A stretch of DNA of 64,000 nt from Anadara kagoshimensis (taxonomy: Eukaryota > Mollusca > Bivalvia > Arcoida > Arcidae): positions 24,283,928 to 24,347,927 of the forward strand of contig CM037865.1 of the NCBI GenBank assembly GCA_021292105.1, written 5' to 3'. The stretch's first letter is position 1. Every line of letters begins with the position of its first letter. Shown piece by piece: positions 43,261 to 53,341 of this stretch. Below the pieces are notes generated by a model. It did no database searches. It was not told the DNA's origin and saw only the letters and a program-made list of their open reading frames with translations. Both the position numbers and the translations under genes were made by a program.

Positions 43261-44260
43261 GCGTGACGGTTTACCGACTTGTTTCAATAATCAATTAATA
43301 TTTCCCAATCAACTAAAAATCGAACCTAACTAATCACTTTACCTAGATCATGTTAAAAATAAAAACGTTCAAAAATTTGGACTTTTATAAGTAAATAGAG
43401 CATCGTGCTATAAAAATAGAGAAAAAAGATAATCTTGTGTGCTAAAAATTAGTTATCTCTCTCTCTCTCTCTATCTAGGCCATGTCGGTAAATTAGATGA
43501 ATTCACGTATGATTAATGGAATCACTATTCATAGAAGTCTCTTCATAGGTGAGACTATAATAAAATATATATCTTTAATAAGTATTACTAATTTACGTTA
43601 TCTACTAGTACCTGGTTTCTTTCACGCCTCAGCGATCAGGTAAAAAACCTTATCACCCAAGACTGGTCAGTACTACCTGGATTCTTTCATGCTACAGCAA
43701 ACTGGTAAATTACATCATCACCTGATTGCAAGGGTGTACACGAATTAATTAATCAGTACCACGTGCACTAATTAACTGGTCATTACGCTGTGTGATTGAC
43801 AATTATGTAGCTGTGAGAGAGAGAGATGGGGGGGGGCGGGGGGGAGGAAGTCGGGCAACTGGATCCGCCACGGTATTATTATGAGTTAAATGAATAAGAA
43901 ATGTAATAAATAAAAATGTGCATTTTTTCCTCTTTAAATAAATTTCTGAACTTTTGTTATTTTAAAGTCTCATACTCTATTAGTTAAATAAATAAGAAAT
44001 ATGATAAAATGGAAAATAAAAATATGCACATTTCATTACTTCCTATTTTTCTAAAGTTGATTTAATTTTTTAAATAATATTTTAAATAGAAAAGGGCACA
44101 ATGTTGTATTAGATCCAGTAGGCTAGTATTTGGCCATGATAGCCTGTATATACATCATCTATCCTATTGGCCCTTATCCACTGACTGAAATATTGATACA
44201 AATATTGTACCACCTGATTTTCAAATTTTCTATTTCTTTAATAAAATAAAAAGCTGTTTA
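43261..44260. other. Unassigned with simple repeats
   Basis: (CT)n lies at 43,458-43,475. A duplicated 65 bp piece with ACCTGG-TTTCTTTCA-GC lies at 43,611 and 43,675. G9-C-G7 at 43,828-43,844 follows (GA)n. No gene was found. Confidence 0.45.
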
Positions 44261-44269
44261 TAAAAACAA

Positions 44270-45330
44270 TGCTGCGCACTTTCTAATGAGTTTCATAGGG
44301 AAATTAAGTAAAATGTCACCATATTTTAAATCAAAAAGTGGAATGGATTTTTTCAAAATATTTTAATCATTTTTATATTTGAATATTCGTGACAGTATGT
44401 ATTTTCACTGAGAATCAGACATTTTCAGAAAATAATACTGTTATTGGTGAAATTTAAATGTGAAAATCGTGTATATCTGGATCCCATTGTAACTTTATAT
44501 AAAGCAATGGTTATAACAATATAAAATTACAGTGATAGGATCTAAGTTTTCTGTTTTGTTTATTCTACCTGAAGTACGACAATAGAAAGAATTATAAAAA
44601 AATTGTTGAGAATATTATTTTCCAGTAAATAAAAATTATCCATTTGGAAATACATGTATCTACATTTATTAAATGAGTGGGAATCTAGCTATATCTAATG
44701 TCACTGATTCATTTATCTACTGAATGGTTCGGATTTATGGAGAAATTTTCATTGTTCAAATTTTAAAATTCTAATTAATACGAAATTTACCAGGCCCGTA
44801 AAAATTACTGGAAAATAATAATAAAACAAATCAAGAAATTTTCTTATGAATTCTACAAATAATAAAATGCCACTGTTACAATCCAACAATTCCCGTGTAA
44901 CAGTTGTCTGTACACTCTACTGAACATCCAACTAAACAGTTGTAAAACCCGTTTTCACACAATTTTCAATTTAAAAGTGGAAACGGTTTTTTTAAAGGTA
45001 TGTTCATGAATTCAATATTTGAATATTCAGGAAGATTTATATTTTCTAGTGGTAACTATAAGATTTTCCTAAATTTTGTCTTTGAATAAATAATTTGTGT
45101 TTAAATACACACAATTTTCAAAAAATTGACGGACTTGGCATAACTGTACTTTAAATATTATGAGTATGTCACCAAAATTTGTAAATAAAAAGTGGAAACG
45201 GTTTTTTTTAACACAACTAGATCATTTTTATTTGAATGTTCATGACAATTTGTAGTTTCTTATGATAACTATAAGATTTTCATAAAATTTATTTTAAAAA
45301 CGAAAACAAGGTTTAAAATCTCCACCTTTT
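44270..45330. repeat. Three diverged tandem units with AAGTGGAAACGGTTTTTT
   Basis: AAAAAGTGGAATGGATTTTT (44,333), AAAAGTGGAAACGGTTTTTT (44,973) and AAAAGTGGAAACGGTTTTTT (45,187) are each followed by TTGAATATTC(G/A)-type and ATAACTATAAGATTTTC words. The units are heavily decayed. Confidence 0.5.
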
Positions 45331-45934
45331 ACTTTCCCATAGTAAAGTAATGTACAGGTGTGACCGCAGGTATAGCTGTCTTAAGATTATTTCACGCATG
45401 CGCAGCTACGGGTCGATTTTGATTTCTGCGTATGTGATGATAAATTGGTCCTGTACAAGTTTTCTCACAAGTAGGATAAAATTTGCTGATACATACTTTG
45501 ACTGTACACCACCTGGCATTGCTTGGGTAGTAACAGCATACATTTTCCTAATTAAAAAACTGTCCCTTTCAAATTAAAAATCCGAAGCGTGTTATAATTG
45601 AGTTCTCATTATAAAACATGTTAATTTAATTCAAAATTCACATTTTCTGCAAATTCGAAGCACAATTTCAATTCTAAAACTAAAGATCTTACTCGATTTG
45701 CTGATGGCGCCGGTGACTACGGAAATTCTTCCACTAGAATATAATGGCCTTCTCCTGTGAAGACGTGACAATTTACGGCCCGGGTAAGTTGAAAAATGAA
45801 TAATTTGCGTGACCAGCATCACGTTTGAATGGCGGCACGTTCAAAACTTTGCTCATGGATATTAATGAATCACGGTCATGTGATTGTTAGCTCATGAATA
45901 AATTGATCACCATTGTGCCATATGCTAGGATTGA
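45331..45934. other. Unassigned sequence left of the duplication
   Basis: Contains GGCGCCGGTGAC and GAATGGCGGCACG words, but no supported gene or repeat. Confidence 0.35.
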
Positions 45935-46085
45935 GTCTTTTAGAATACGGTTCTATAGAATACTATCATGAAGCTAGCCCGAAATTTCAGACCGCAATTT
46001 TATATTTAAATCCGCTAGGCCGCAATTGTAATTTTTTGCGCCGCGCCAAGATTCTTTCACTTATATCGAGGCGATCTGTTCCGGG

Positions 46086-46244
46086 ATGGCAGACAAAACT
46101 GAGGAGCCCGGAAAAACGAAAACAACCGACCTTTGGCAAGCAAACTGGCACATGTCGAACTTTCTCAGACCACTCGAATACCCCCCCCCTTCACGGAGAA
46201 CTCTAGAGGAGAAGAACATGAAGGTGTCTTTGGCGGATTTGTAG
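46086..46244 (+). CDS. 52-codon ORF, possible first exon of an unrecognised gene
   Basis: The ATG at 46,086 follows a non-repetitive CG-containing stretch (TTTTTTGCGCCGCGCCAAG, TTTCACTTATATCGAGGCG). It reads MADKTEEPGKTKTTDLWQA, then NWHMSNFLRPLEYPPPSRRT, and ends in ADL-stop. The charged, Pro/Trp-containing sequence looks like coding DNA, but I do not recognise a family. AAGGTGTCT near its end could be a weak donor. In unit 2 the corresponding position has lost about 11 bp including the ATG (53,705), so only this copy can be translated from here. Confidence 0.3.
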   Translation: MADKTEEPGKTKTTDLWQANWHMSNFLRPLEYPPPSRRTLEEKNMKVSLADL

Positions 46245-46611
46245 AGATTTGCGGGCTAACTTCACACCGGTCTAAAATACATATGATTAATCATTTCAAG
46301 TACCTTACCTAGTTTACAGATAAAAAGTCGAGAACACATTTATATTATATAAAATTTACTCCGAAAATACATAAATTTTGGACAAATGAGAACATCTTTT
46401 GACTCTACTTTATGCATATGTGAACAATAACAGTCTGCTATTTTGTCATTGTCATATTTTCTTTCGTGATGTTTTAATTTTGTTTTTCAGCATACTATCA
46501 CAATTTAATAATGAATATGTACTTGACAATAGGAATTACGGAGTCCCTTTAGTACCACAAAATAATTGATTTTGCAGTCGAACACTTTACTTTGAATCAA
46601 GCATACCGCGG

Positions 46612-46745
46612 ACTTTGAAATCGAGCACTGATTTTGAAACTTGGGCATTTGACTTTGGAAAAAGAGCAGACGACTTTAAAATCCAGTGCACGACTTTGAA
46701 AATCAAGAGGGCGTCGGACTTTGAAATACAGTGCACTGACCCTGA
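46612..46745 (+). repeat. Minisatellite of GACTTTGAAAT units
   Basis: Six or seven units of 20-24 bp built on GACTTTGAAATCnAGnGCAC. The copy at 54,218-54,351 in unit 2 is nearly identical. Open frames in both directions over it are by-products. Confidence 0.75.
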
Positions 46746-47120
46746 TATGAGAACAGACCGGTCGACTTTCCAGAGGGACCATAGTCTTGGTCTTTGTTCG
46801 TTTGTAGGTTGTATCCACGTCTTTTTACAAAGTGCTTATATGTTTGTTTCATAAATTTTGGTCGTCGTTATCAGTTTAAGACCTAGTTGTGCATGTCAAT
46901 TGATAAAAGCATTTTAACCGTCTGTTCCTTTATCTGTATGTTCATAAAGATTGTATCCGCATTAATTACCTAATCGTTTGCGTGAAATCTTGTGGTCGTG
47001 ATAAGCATAAGACGTGATCGTGCATGTCAGTTTATGAACACGTCTTCCCGTCCGTCCACTCGTTCGTCTTTTCATCTGTCACAAAAGTTGTATTTTACAT
47101 CTCTCTCTACAGTAAAAAAC

Positions 47121-47142
47121 CACTGCGGTATCTCAGTTGGCA
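47121..47142 (+). mobile_element. Detached SINE head (A box half), unit 1
   Basis: CACTGCGGTATCTCAGTTGG-CA equals the first 22 nt of the tRNA-Thr-like SINE. The matching remainder starts at 48,816 (GAGTGCTCGCTCCGTAAG), so the SINE is split by 1.67 kb. Confidence 0.75.
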
Positions 47143-48087
47143 CATACGCAGAAATCATTGTTCTGAATAGGTTCATTAAAGTGTGGGATTACCGTACCTA
47201 ACCTGGTAAACTGCTTCTATCTTGCACTATATAATGAATGAAAAGAAACACTAAAATATAAATTAAATAAGATTTAATTTAATTTTGATTGAAGAAAGCT
47301 GTTTATTTCTAGTAAACTATGTAACTATGTTTTAAAAATAATTGTTTTTCTTAATTGTACATACAGTGTCTCATAAGTCTTTTAGGCTGGATATCATAAT
47401 ATGTTTTAGAATGTTTATGTATAGATATATTTTATGTGACACTTAAATAAAATATTTATTATCTTATGTTATCTTAGTAAAAATAATAAGGGAATGGAGA
47501 TTTGTACTCAGTCAGTTTTGAGTTATGCACTCAGTTCTGAGATGAGTGGTTGCATGTAGCTTGGAGCTTGAACGATTTCAATAAGAACCAGCTTGGTGTA
47601 ATTTCAAATGTCAAACCTTTTTCAAGAAAGAAAGAAAAAACCTAAATAAAAAATGCGATAAAATAATATACACATTAACATTTTTCTAACAAAAATTTTT
47701 GAATTTTAATGTAATAAAATGACAGAAAAATTGCAATAAAAAATTAAACAATTTAAAAAAATGAAATTTTGAATTTTAAAGTAATAAAATGAAAGAAAAA
47801 TTGCAATAAAAAATTAAACAATTTTTTAATTTCATGCAATAAAATAAAGTATACATTTTTCAAAAATACTGTTTTATTATTGTTTTATAATATAGTATAT
47901 TTTTACTTAAAAATTAAAGGGGCATTTACAGTATATTTTACTTAAAAATCAAAGGGGCATTTATCAGAATAACATCGAATTACCTGTTCTAAATCAAATT
48001 AAATACTATCACAACACCTATTGTACTTTGCATGTTGGCATTCCCGGAATATGATTTTTCATAACGTTGGCATTCCCGGAAGACACC
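47143..48087. other. Insert inside split SINE, left part
   Basis: AT-rich sequence with a duplicated 60 bp word (TGAATTTTAA-GTAATAAAATGA-AGAAAAATTGCAATAAA, 47,700 and 47,773) and CTTAAATAAAATATTTATT. No coding capacity. Most of it is missing from unit 2. Confidence 0.45.
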
Positions 48088-48601
48088 GTTTTATATGTCT
48101 CTGGCTAAACGCAGACGGATTATAATCAGTATTTAGACTCTAATGACTTGAATGCATCTCGTAATAAAATGATGAAAAAAAAATTAACATGCATATGTAC
48201 CAGCTTATTGAAAAATTGCACGAAATCATAATGTTATAAATGTTTCAAGTATTTGTTTTAAATACGTTTTGTCGAGGTCTTATGTGCTTACTCTTAGTTT
48301 AAATAAAAATTAAATCAGCGGGTTTTTTTTATGAATATTCCATTTTAGCTATATTAAATAATTAAATAAATAAATAAATACTATGATTTTTCTTATGTTT
48401 ATTTTTCATAACTAGATGATTTGATATTCATCTAATTGAACTGACAAAATCCAATGCTGAATAGTAAATTGCAATATATTATTTTATTTTATTTTATTTT
48501 ATTTTATTTTATTTTATTTTATTTTATTTTATCGACCTTAACTGTGAAAAGAATGCAACATAAACCTGGCACTGGTAAGGACAAAGCCATGTGTAACGTT
48601 T

Positions 48602-48634
<33 letters not shown>

Positions 48635-48815
48635 TTATCACGCTCAAGTCACAAATATTGTTCAAAAATATGATCAATATACAATAATATTACTTTTTAT
48701 TTTAACAATCAGGACATGATCTGGACATGGTCAAAATGCAATATAATATTCTATAAGTTCATGAGAACTTAAAAAATCTGAACATAACGTTCCTATTGAA
48801 CAGTAGGGTTCTCGC
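48088..48815 (+). repeat. Repeat X, copy 2
   Basis: Homologous to 42,632-43,260, with an expanded (TTTTA)n of about 11 units at 48,478-48,532 and (GA)n at 48,604-48,632. It ends TATTGAACAGTAGGG next to the SINE body. Confidence 0.82.
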
Positions 48816-49025
48816 GAGTGCTCGCTCCGTAAGTGGGAGGTCGTGGATTCAAACCCCGATTGGGTCTGACCCAAGACTTGACAGTGGGTAGTGGCTATTC
48901 TTTCGCAAAGCACTCGGCATTACGAAATGAAAGTCACGATTCATTTGGATGGAAGCTGGGGACGTCTCGATATAAGTCGATGTTCTTGACTGAGACGTTA
49001 AACACCATTACTCAATTCAAATCAA
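48816..49025 (+). mobile_element. SINE body (anticodon arm, B box, tail), unit 1
   Basis: GAGTGCTCGCTCCGTAAGTG, the B box GTCGTGGATTCAAACCCCG, AAGCACTCGGCATTACGAAA, GTCTCGATATAAGTCGATG and GACGTTAAACACCATTACTC. It is the 3' portion of the SINE whose head is at 47,121. Confidence 0.85.
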
Positions 49026-49239
49026 CTCCTTCTACAGTGCTTATGGGGTTTTAATAAACCTAGTTGGATATGATCAGCATAGGGGATAGTAGTATATGCC
49101 ACTTCGTTAACATGTAAAAGGTATAATAAGGGATATTTTAGCTGCTATTGAGAGTTTTCTCTGGAATGGGACATGTATTATTTATGCAATCACTGACTGC
49201 AATAAGGTTTGTATGTTCATTTATAGTCTTAATCATGAC

Positions 49240-49297
49240 TGCCATATACCATTTTTAATATATTTTATGATTAAATTTAAAAAAATGGTAAATGACA
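49240..49297. mobile_element. 58 bp palindromic mini-element, unit 1
   Basis: TGCCATATACCATTTTTAAT ... AAAAATGGTAAATGACA. Its centre is in the opposite sense (TTTTATGATTAAAT) to the 15,721 copy. It abuts the Penelope-like fragment, and a 4 bp duplication is not evident. Confidence 0.7.
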
Positions 49298-49560
49298 GCG
49301 ACAATTATCACAATATTGTTGATAAGTATGATGTCTCTGTATCCAAGATTATCCTGGCTATATTTGAGGACCCATAATTCCATGTCTCTTTAATTTCGCA
49401 CGTGACGGGTGCATTTAGCTAAACAAGCAATGTTTACCCTTCCGGAGCACCCGAACTCGCTTTCCTAGTGGAAACTTGCGTATTTATCTTAATTTGTCCG
49501 TTTTCGATTTTTTACTTTGCTTTTTAGATTGTGATTTTAACATGGATTGCAATTAACGTA
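49298..49560 (+). mobile_element. Penelope-like retroelement 3' fragment, unit 1
   Basis: It starts CACAATATTGTTGATAAGTA-TGATGTCTC and passes CACGTGACGGGTGCATTTAG and CCTTCCGGAGCACCCG. It ends AACATGGATTGCAATTA. The second copy is at 55,391-55,655. Confidence 0.7.
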
Positions 49561-49997
49561 ACCGTCATGTTCTTAAATAAAATTTAGGTTAAGCTATCAA
49601 TTTCGTTAAAATTATTTTCGCGTCAGGTAGACAGAAATAGCACATCATTCTTCCCTTAATTCTAATTTAATTACTTAAATTCGTTATATTGTTTTTAGGG
49701 ATAATATTTTTCTAGTATGAGGCGTTACTATTTTTCTAAAGAAAGCTTTTGATTGGGTTTTGTGTTGTTACTAATACGAAACTTCCACCAATGAAAGATT
49801 TGAATGGGTTAGGTGTGTTTTATGAAATTGGTTAAAATTTATAATTTTTACAATATCTAGAAATTTCCAGTGCTATGAAGACCAGAAAACCGATGCCAGA
49901 CTTTATCTACAGAGCCAAACTATTCTCAGCTGTTTTTGTCATAATTTTATGATGTACCAACAAGATGTCTAGAAAATACTTGAAATAGGTAACGGCT

Positions 49998-49998
<1 letters not shown>

Positions 49999-50036
<38 letters not shown>
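49999..50036. repeat. (TAA)n microsatellite, unit 1
   Basis: About 12 units. The counterpart in unit 2 is at 56,097-56,130. A second tract is at 50,133-50,185 (unit 2: 56,217-56,258). Confidence 0.93.
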
Positions 50037-50037
<1 letters not shown>

Positions 50038-50131
50038 TAATAATAATTTTTGTCACATATAAAAATTAAATATTTATATAAAAATCTTGCAAACTATTTA
50101 AAAATTCTATATCGGACCAAATATGACCTAC

Positions 50132-50185
<54 letters not shown>

Positions 50186-50282
50186 TGTTGTTGTTGTTAG
50201 ACATAAAAATTGAATATTTCTATACCAATTATGTTAGAAGATTCTTTTTAAAAAACTTCATTCGACTACGTATGACCTACCT

Positions 50283-50639
50283 ATGTTTTGCGTATTCAAA
50301 AAGATTAATAATTTGAATTTATCAATAGAATGTCAATTAAAACTCTTTGATCACATGGTTGAACCAATTCTTACTTACAGTTGTGAAGTTTGGGGATTTG
50401 AAAATTTAAATTTATTGGAAACGCTTCACCTTAAATTTTGTAAACGAATATTGAATTTACGTAAATCAACACCAAGTTATATGGTATACGGCGAGTTGGG
50501 CAGATTCCCAATAAGTATATAAATTTATAAGAGAATTGTCTCATTTTGGTACAAAGTGGTTAATTACGAAAACAAACTGACTTTTCTAATGTATAAATTA
50601 CTGCTTAACGTGTGTGATATTAAAACAGTTCCATGGATA
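50283..50639 (+). pseudogene. LINE RT thumb region remnant
   Basis: MFCVFKKINNLNLSIECQLK, HMVEPILTYSCEVWGFEN and YMVYGELGRFPISI, a TAA in frame, then YKRIVSFWYKVVNYENKL and LLNVCDIKTVPW. W-G ... E-L-G-R-x-P is typical of CR1-like LINEs downstream of the catalytic core. It is interrupted at 50,640 by the palindromic dimer. Confidence 0.75.
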
Positions 50640-50763
50640 TGTCATGTGCTACTTTTGAATTTTTATGAAATAATACAATTCAAAAGTAGCACATGACAAT
50701 TAATTGTCATGTGCTACTTTTGAATTGTATTATTTCATAAAAATTTAAAAGTAGCACATGACA
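50640..50763. mobile_element. Dimer of 59 bp palindromic mini-elements, GATA duplications
   Basis: Two 59 bp units (50,640-50,698 and 50,705-50,763) each run from TGTCATGTGCTACTTTTGAA to its inverted end. They are joined by the palindromic spacer ATTAAT. GATA flanks the pair (50,636-50,639 and 50,764-50,767). The insert lies in LINE coding sequence. Confidence 0.9.
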
Positions 50764-50863
50764 GATAGCAAAAAAAGAAACATTTTAGATTCTTTAGGAT
50801 TGAGTAACGTTTGTTTTTCACAAGGTGACGGAGTTAATAAAAATTGGTTATTAAAAGGGTTCA

Positions 50864-52027
50864 TTCCCACTTAGCCAACATTTTGAAAATTTGTACCTAT
50901 AGGTGAGATTTTAAATGTTGGCTGAGTGGGAATTGATGTTCGTTGTAAGATTAGCAAAGACAATAGGTATTAATTACAGGTGAGGGTAAAGTCTGTTTCA
51001 GAAAATCAATAACAAAATTATAAAATCTGAATAAAAATATTTCTTTAAATTAGATGTGGATTTTTTTTTTACAGAATTACTAACTATATCAATAAAATTA
51101 CTTGTTAGAAATTCAAACTTATTAAGAAATTCAAACTTGATTTTGTGTACAAGGAGATGATATAAATTTACCATTTTTCCACCATAAAAAAGAAAATTTC
51201 CTAAAAATGATGCGGCAAAAGGAAAACTTAAATACATTTTTATATTGCATTGTATGATATTTCAAAAGCCCATTAGAGAATTTGATCATGTCTATGGAGT
51301 TTCATGTTCTTTAAAAAGGTCTTTAAAAAGTGGATTATCAAATAATTCCTCTACTGAAGAACCATATTAGACCTCTCTCTCTCTCTCGTTTGTTAAGAAG
51401 TCATGAAGCTTTAGGTACATGAAGTTTTTAGAGAAAAATATTCACAACAAAGGTATTACATGTATAATATTTAAGAAAGAATAATAATAAATTTTATAAT
51501 ATTAATCTTTTTTTGAGAAAAAAACTCAGTTGCATTACATTTTAATTGTTTAACTTATTGAAACAGGCAAACGTGCTTATTTCAATTAATGAAAAAAATG
51601 AATTTAAAATGTTTAAAACTTGCAATATTTACACAGAAATGAATTAAAGGTTTAATACATACATGTATAATGTTTTTTTGTTTATTGATATTTTTGTAAG
51701 ATTATTAATTGTGTTTGATATTTTGTTCAGCGTTCAGTAAATAATAATAATAATACTTTATTGCAAACAGCAAACAATAAATTGCTACAGCATTACAAAA
51801 TGTATTAAATTATGTTACAACATGACAAATAACAAATAAATAACAGAGAACAGTCGGGTGTTGAGAAGTTGAGACTTGAGTAGCCAGTAAAAAAAAAAGA
51901 TTTTTAAATATTTTTCAAACATTACAAATCTTAAAATATAATTGCCTAAACTGACCAAACCTCTACAAACACATATATTAAATTAAAATATTCAGCACCA
52001 CAAAACATTTATTTATTTTTATATACT

Positions 52028-52062
<35 letters not shown>

Positions 52063-52231
52063 TTGAATTTTTTGTGACTTTTATGATATTCTACGTAAAA
52101 TATTCAGCACCACAAAACAATTTTGCTGAAAAAGACTATAGCAAAATCTTTCCAGGTGAAATCTTAAGTGTTTATTTAACCATGTTGGCTAAGTGGGAAT
52201 AGGAAATTTTAAAATGTTGGCTAAGTGGGAA
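50864..52231. mobile_element. 1.37 kb insertion with TTCCCACTTAGCC inverted ends
   Basis: The left end TTCCCACTTAGCCAACATTT is mirrored at the right (AAATGTTGGCTAAGTGGGAA, 52,212-52,231). Subterminal inverted copies lie at 50,912-50,932 and 52,182-52,199. The interior is AT-rich, with (TTTA)n at 52,025-52,062 and a duplicated AATATTCAGCACCACAAAAC (51,989 and 52,098). It also holds a minus-strand retroelement-like 3' end (TTTGCAATAAAGTATTATTA as read on that strand, 51,735-51,765). It separates two halves of LINE coding sequence. Confidence 0.6.
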
Positions 52232-52235
52232 GACA

Positions 52236-52751
52236 CCATTAAAAGCTGTTGAAAGAAAATTACAAGACCAATTTATTCAAAAATGGGAGGGGGATATATC
52301 AGGTTCGTCAAAGGGGATAATGTATAGAATAATAAAAACTAATTTTGAATTTGAAAATTATCTGGACATTCTGTCGCCTAAATTTAGAATAGAATTGACA
52401 AAAGTTAGAACTTCAAATCATAATCTTCCCATTGAAACTGGTCGTTGGCATAATATTGTCATATACCATTTTTTGAATTTAATCATAAAATACATTCAAA
52501 AAATGGTATATGACAATATTCAAAGGCACGAAAGATACTGTACTTTTTGTAAAACTGAACTGGGGGACGAATTTCATTTTTTGTTTGTTTGTGAACGCTT
52601 TAAGACTTTGCGAAAGCAGTTAATACATGCAAGTTTCTACAATAAACCAAACATACTTAAGTTAGCTAAACTTTTAAATTCTACAAACCAAACAGTTCTG
52701 ATCAACTTATGTAAATTTATAAAAAATGGATTTAAGGAGGTTACATTTTAA
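52236..52751 (+). pseudogene. LINE C-terminal region with zinc knuckle
   Basis: KAVERKLQDQFIQKWEGDIS and KVRTSNHNLPIETGRWHN, then (after a 59 bp insertion) IQRHERYCTFCKTELGDEFH and FLFVCERF. This is the C-x2-C ... H ... C knuckle of CR1-like LINEs. The frame closes at 52,751 with FKEVTF. The palindromic insert happens to keep the frame open. Confidence 0.85.
52457..52515. mobile_element. 59 bp palindromic mini-element (TGTCATATACC type), ATAT duplications
   Basis: The arms TGTCATATACCATTTTTTGA and TCAAAAAATGGTATATGACA surround a 17 nt centre. ATAT flanks both sides (52,453-52,456, 52,516-52,519). Removing it with one ATAT restores GRWHN-IQRHERYC of the LINE protein. Confidence 0.92.
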
Positions 52752-53302
52752 ATTCAAATAGTTATTTATAATGGCAATTTATTTCTTATACGCTCATATT
52801 TATGTTAAGATACTTGTGGCCTAGTTTGCAAATATTTATAGTTATTTATATAATCATATTGAGTAATTTGTATATACATTTGTATTTAGATCTATAGTTA
52901 TCACTTTGCTTGTTTATAAAAATGCAATTATGTTATATTGATGTAAATAATTTTAATGTTGTACTGTATGAGGCATGCGCATTCTTGTATTTTTGTGTAT
53001 ATATTACCTCATGTACCACCTCCTGTGGGCTTGAGTGAATAAAGTGAATTGAATTGAATTGAATTGAACCGTCGCAGACACCGATAAAAATATATTGAAG
53101 ATACACATTTTTTGTTCGATAAAATTAAATCAATATATTTAATACACCATTTAGTTTTTGGTCGGTGTGTAAATAAATTTACAAAACATTTACAAAACAT
53201 TTAAATTGCGCAAACACCAAACACTTGTTTTGAAAAAAAAAAAATTTGTTATTGCACCTTTAGTCTACACTTGTTTCATGTAACTACACTTGTTTCATGT
53301 AA

Positions 53303-53341
<39 letters not shown>

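Larger units (their letters stand above)
50282..53067 (+). mobile_element. 5'-truncated CR1-type LINE with (GAATT)n tail, inserted after the duplication
   Basis: The left boundary TATGACCTACC and the right boundary GAATTGAA-CCGTCG join as TATGACCTACCGTCGG in unit 2, giving the empty site. At most 3 bp (ACC) is duplicated. Coding remnants run in order from the thumb (CQLKLFDHMVEPILTYSCEV) to the C-terminal zinc knuckle. The 3' UTR ends GAGTGAATAAAGTGAATTGA and GAATT repeats. It hosts later insertions at 50,640-50,763, 50,864-52,231 and 52,457-52,515. Confidence 0.9.

Noticed and set aside
46615..46854. Open frame with DFE/DFG/DFK repeats, also in unit 2
   Set aside because: It follows the GACTTTGAAAT minisatellite. 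Both strands are open over it.
52451..52520. Palindrome in the LINE frame as an in-frame functional insertion
   Set aside because: Keeping the frame (59 + 4 = 63 bp) is a consequence of length. The LINE is already broken elsewhere.
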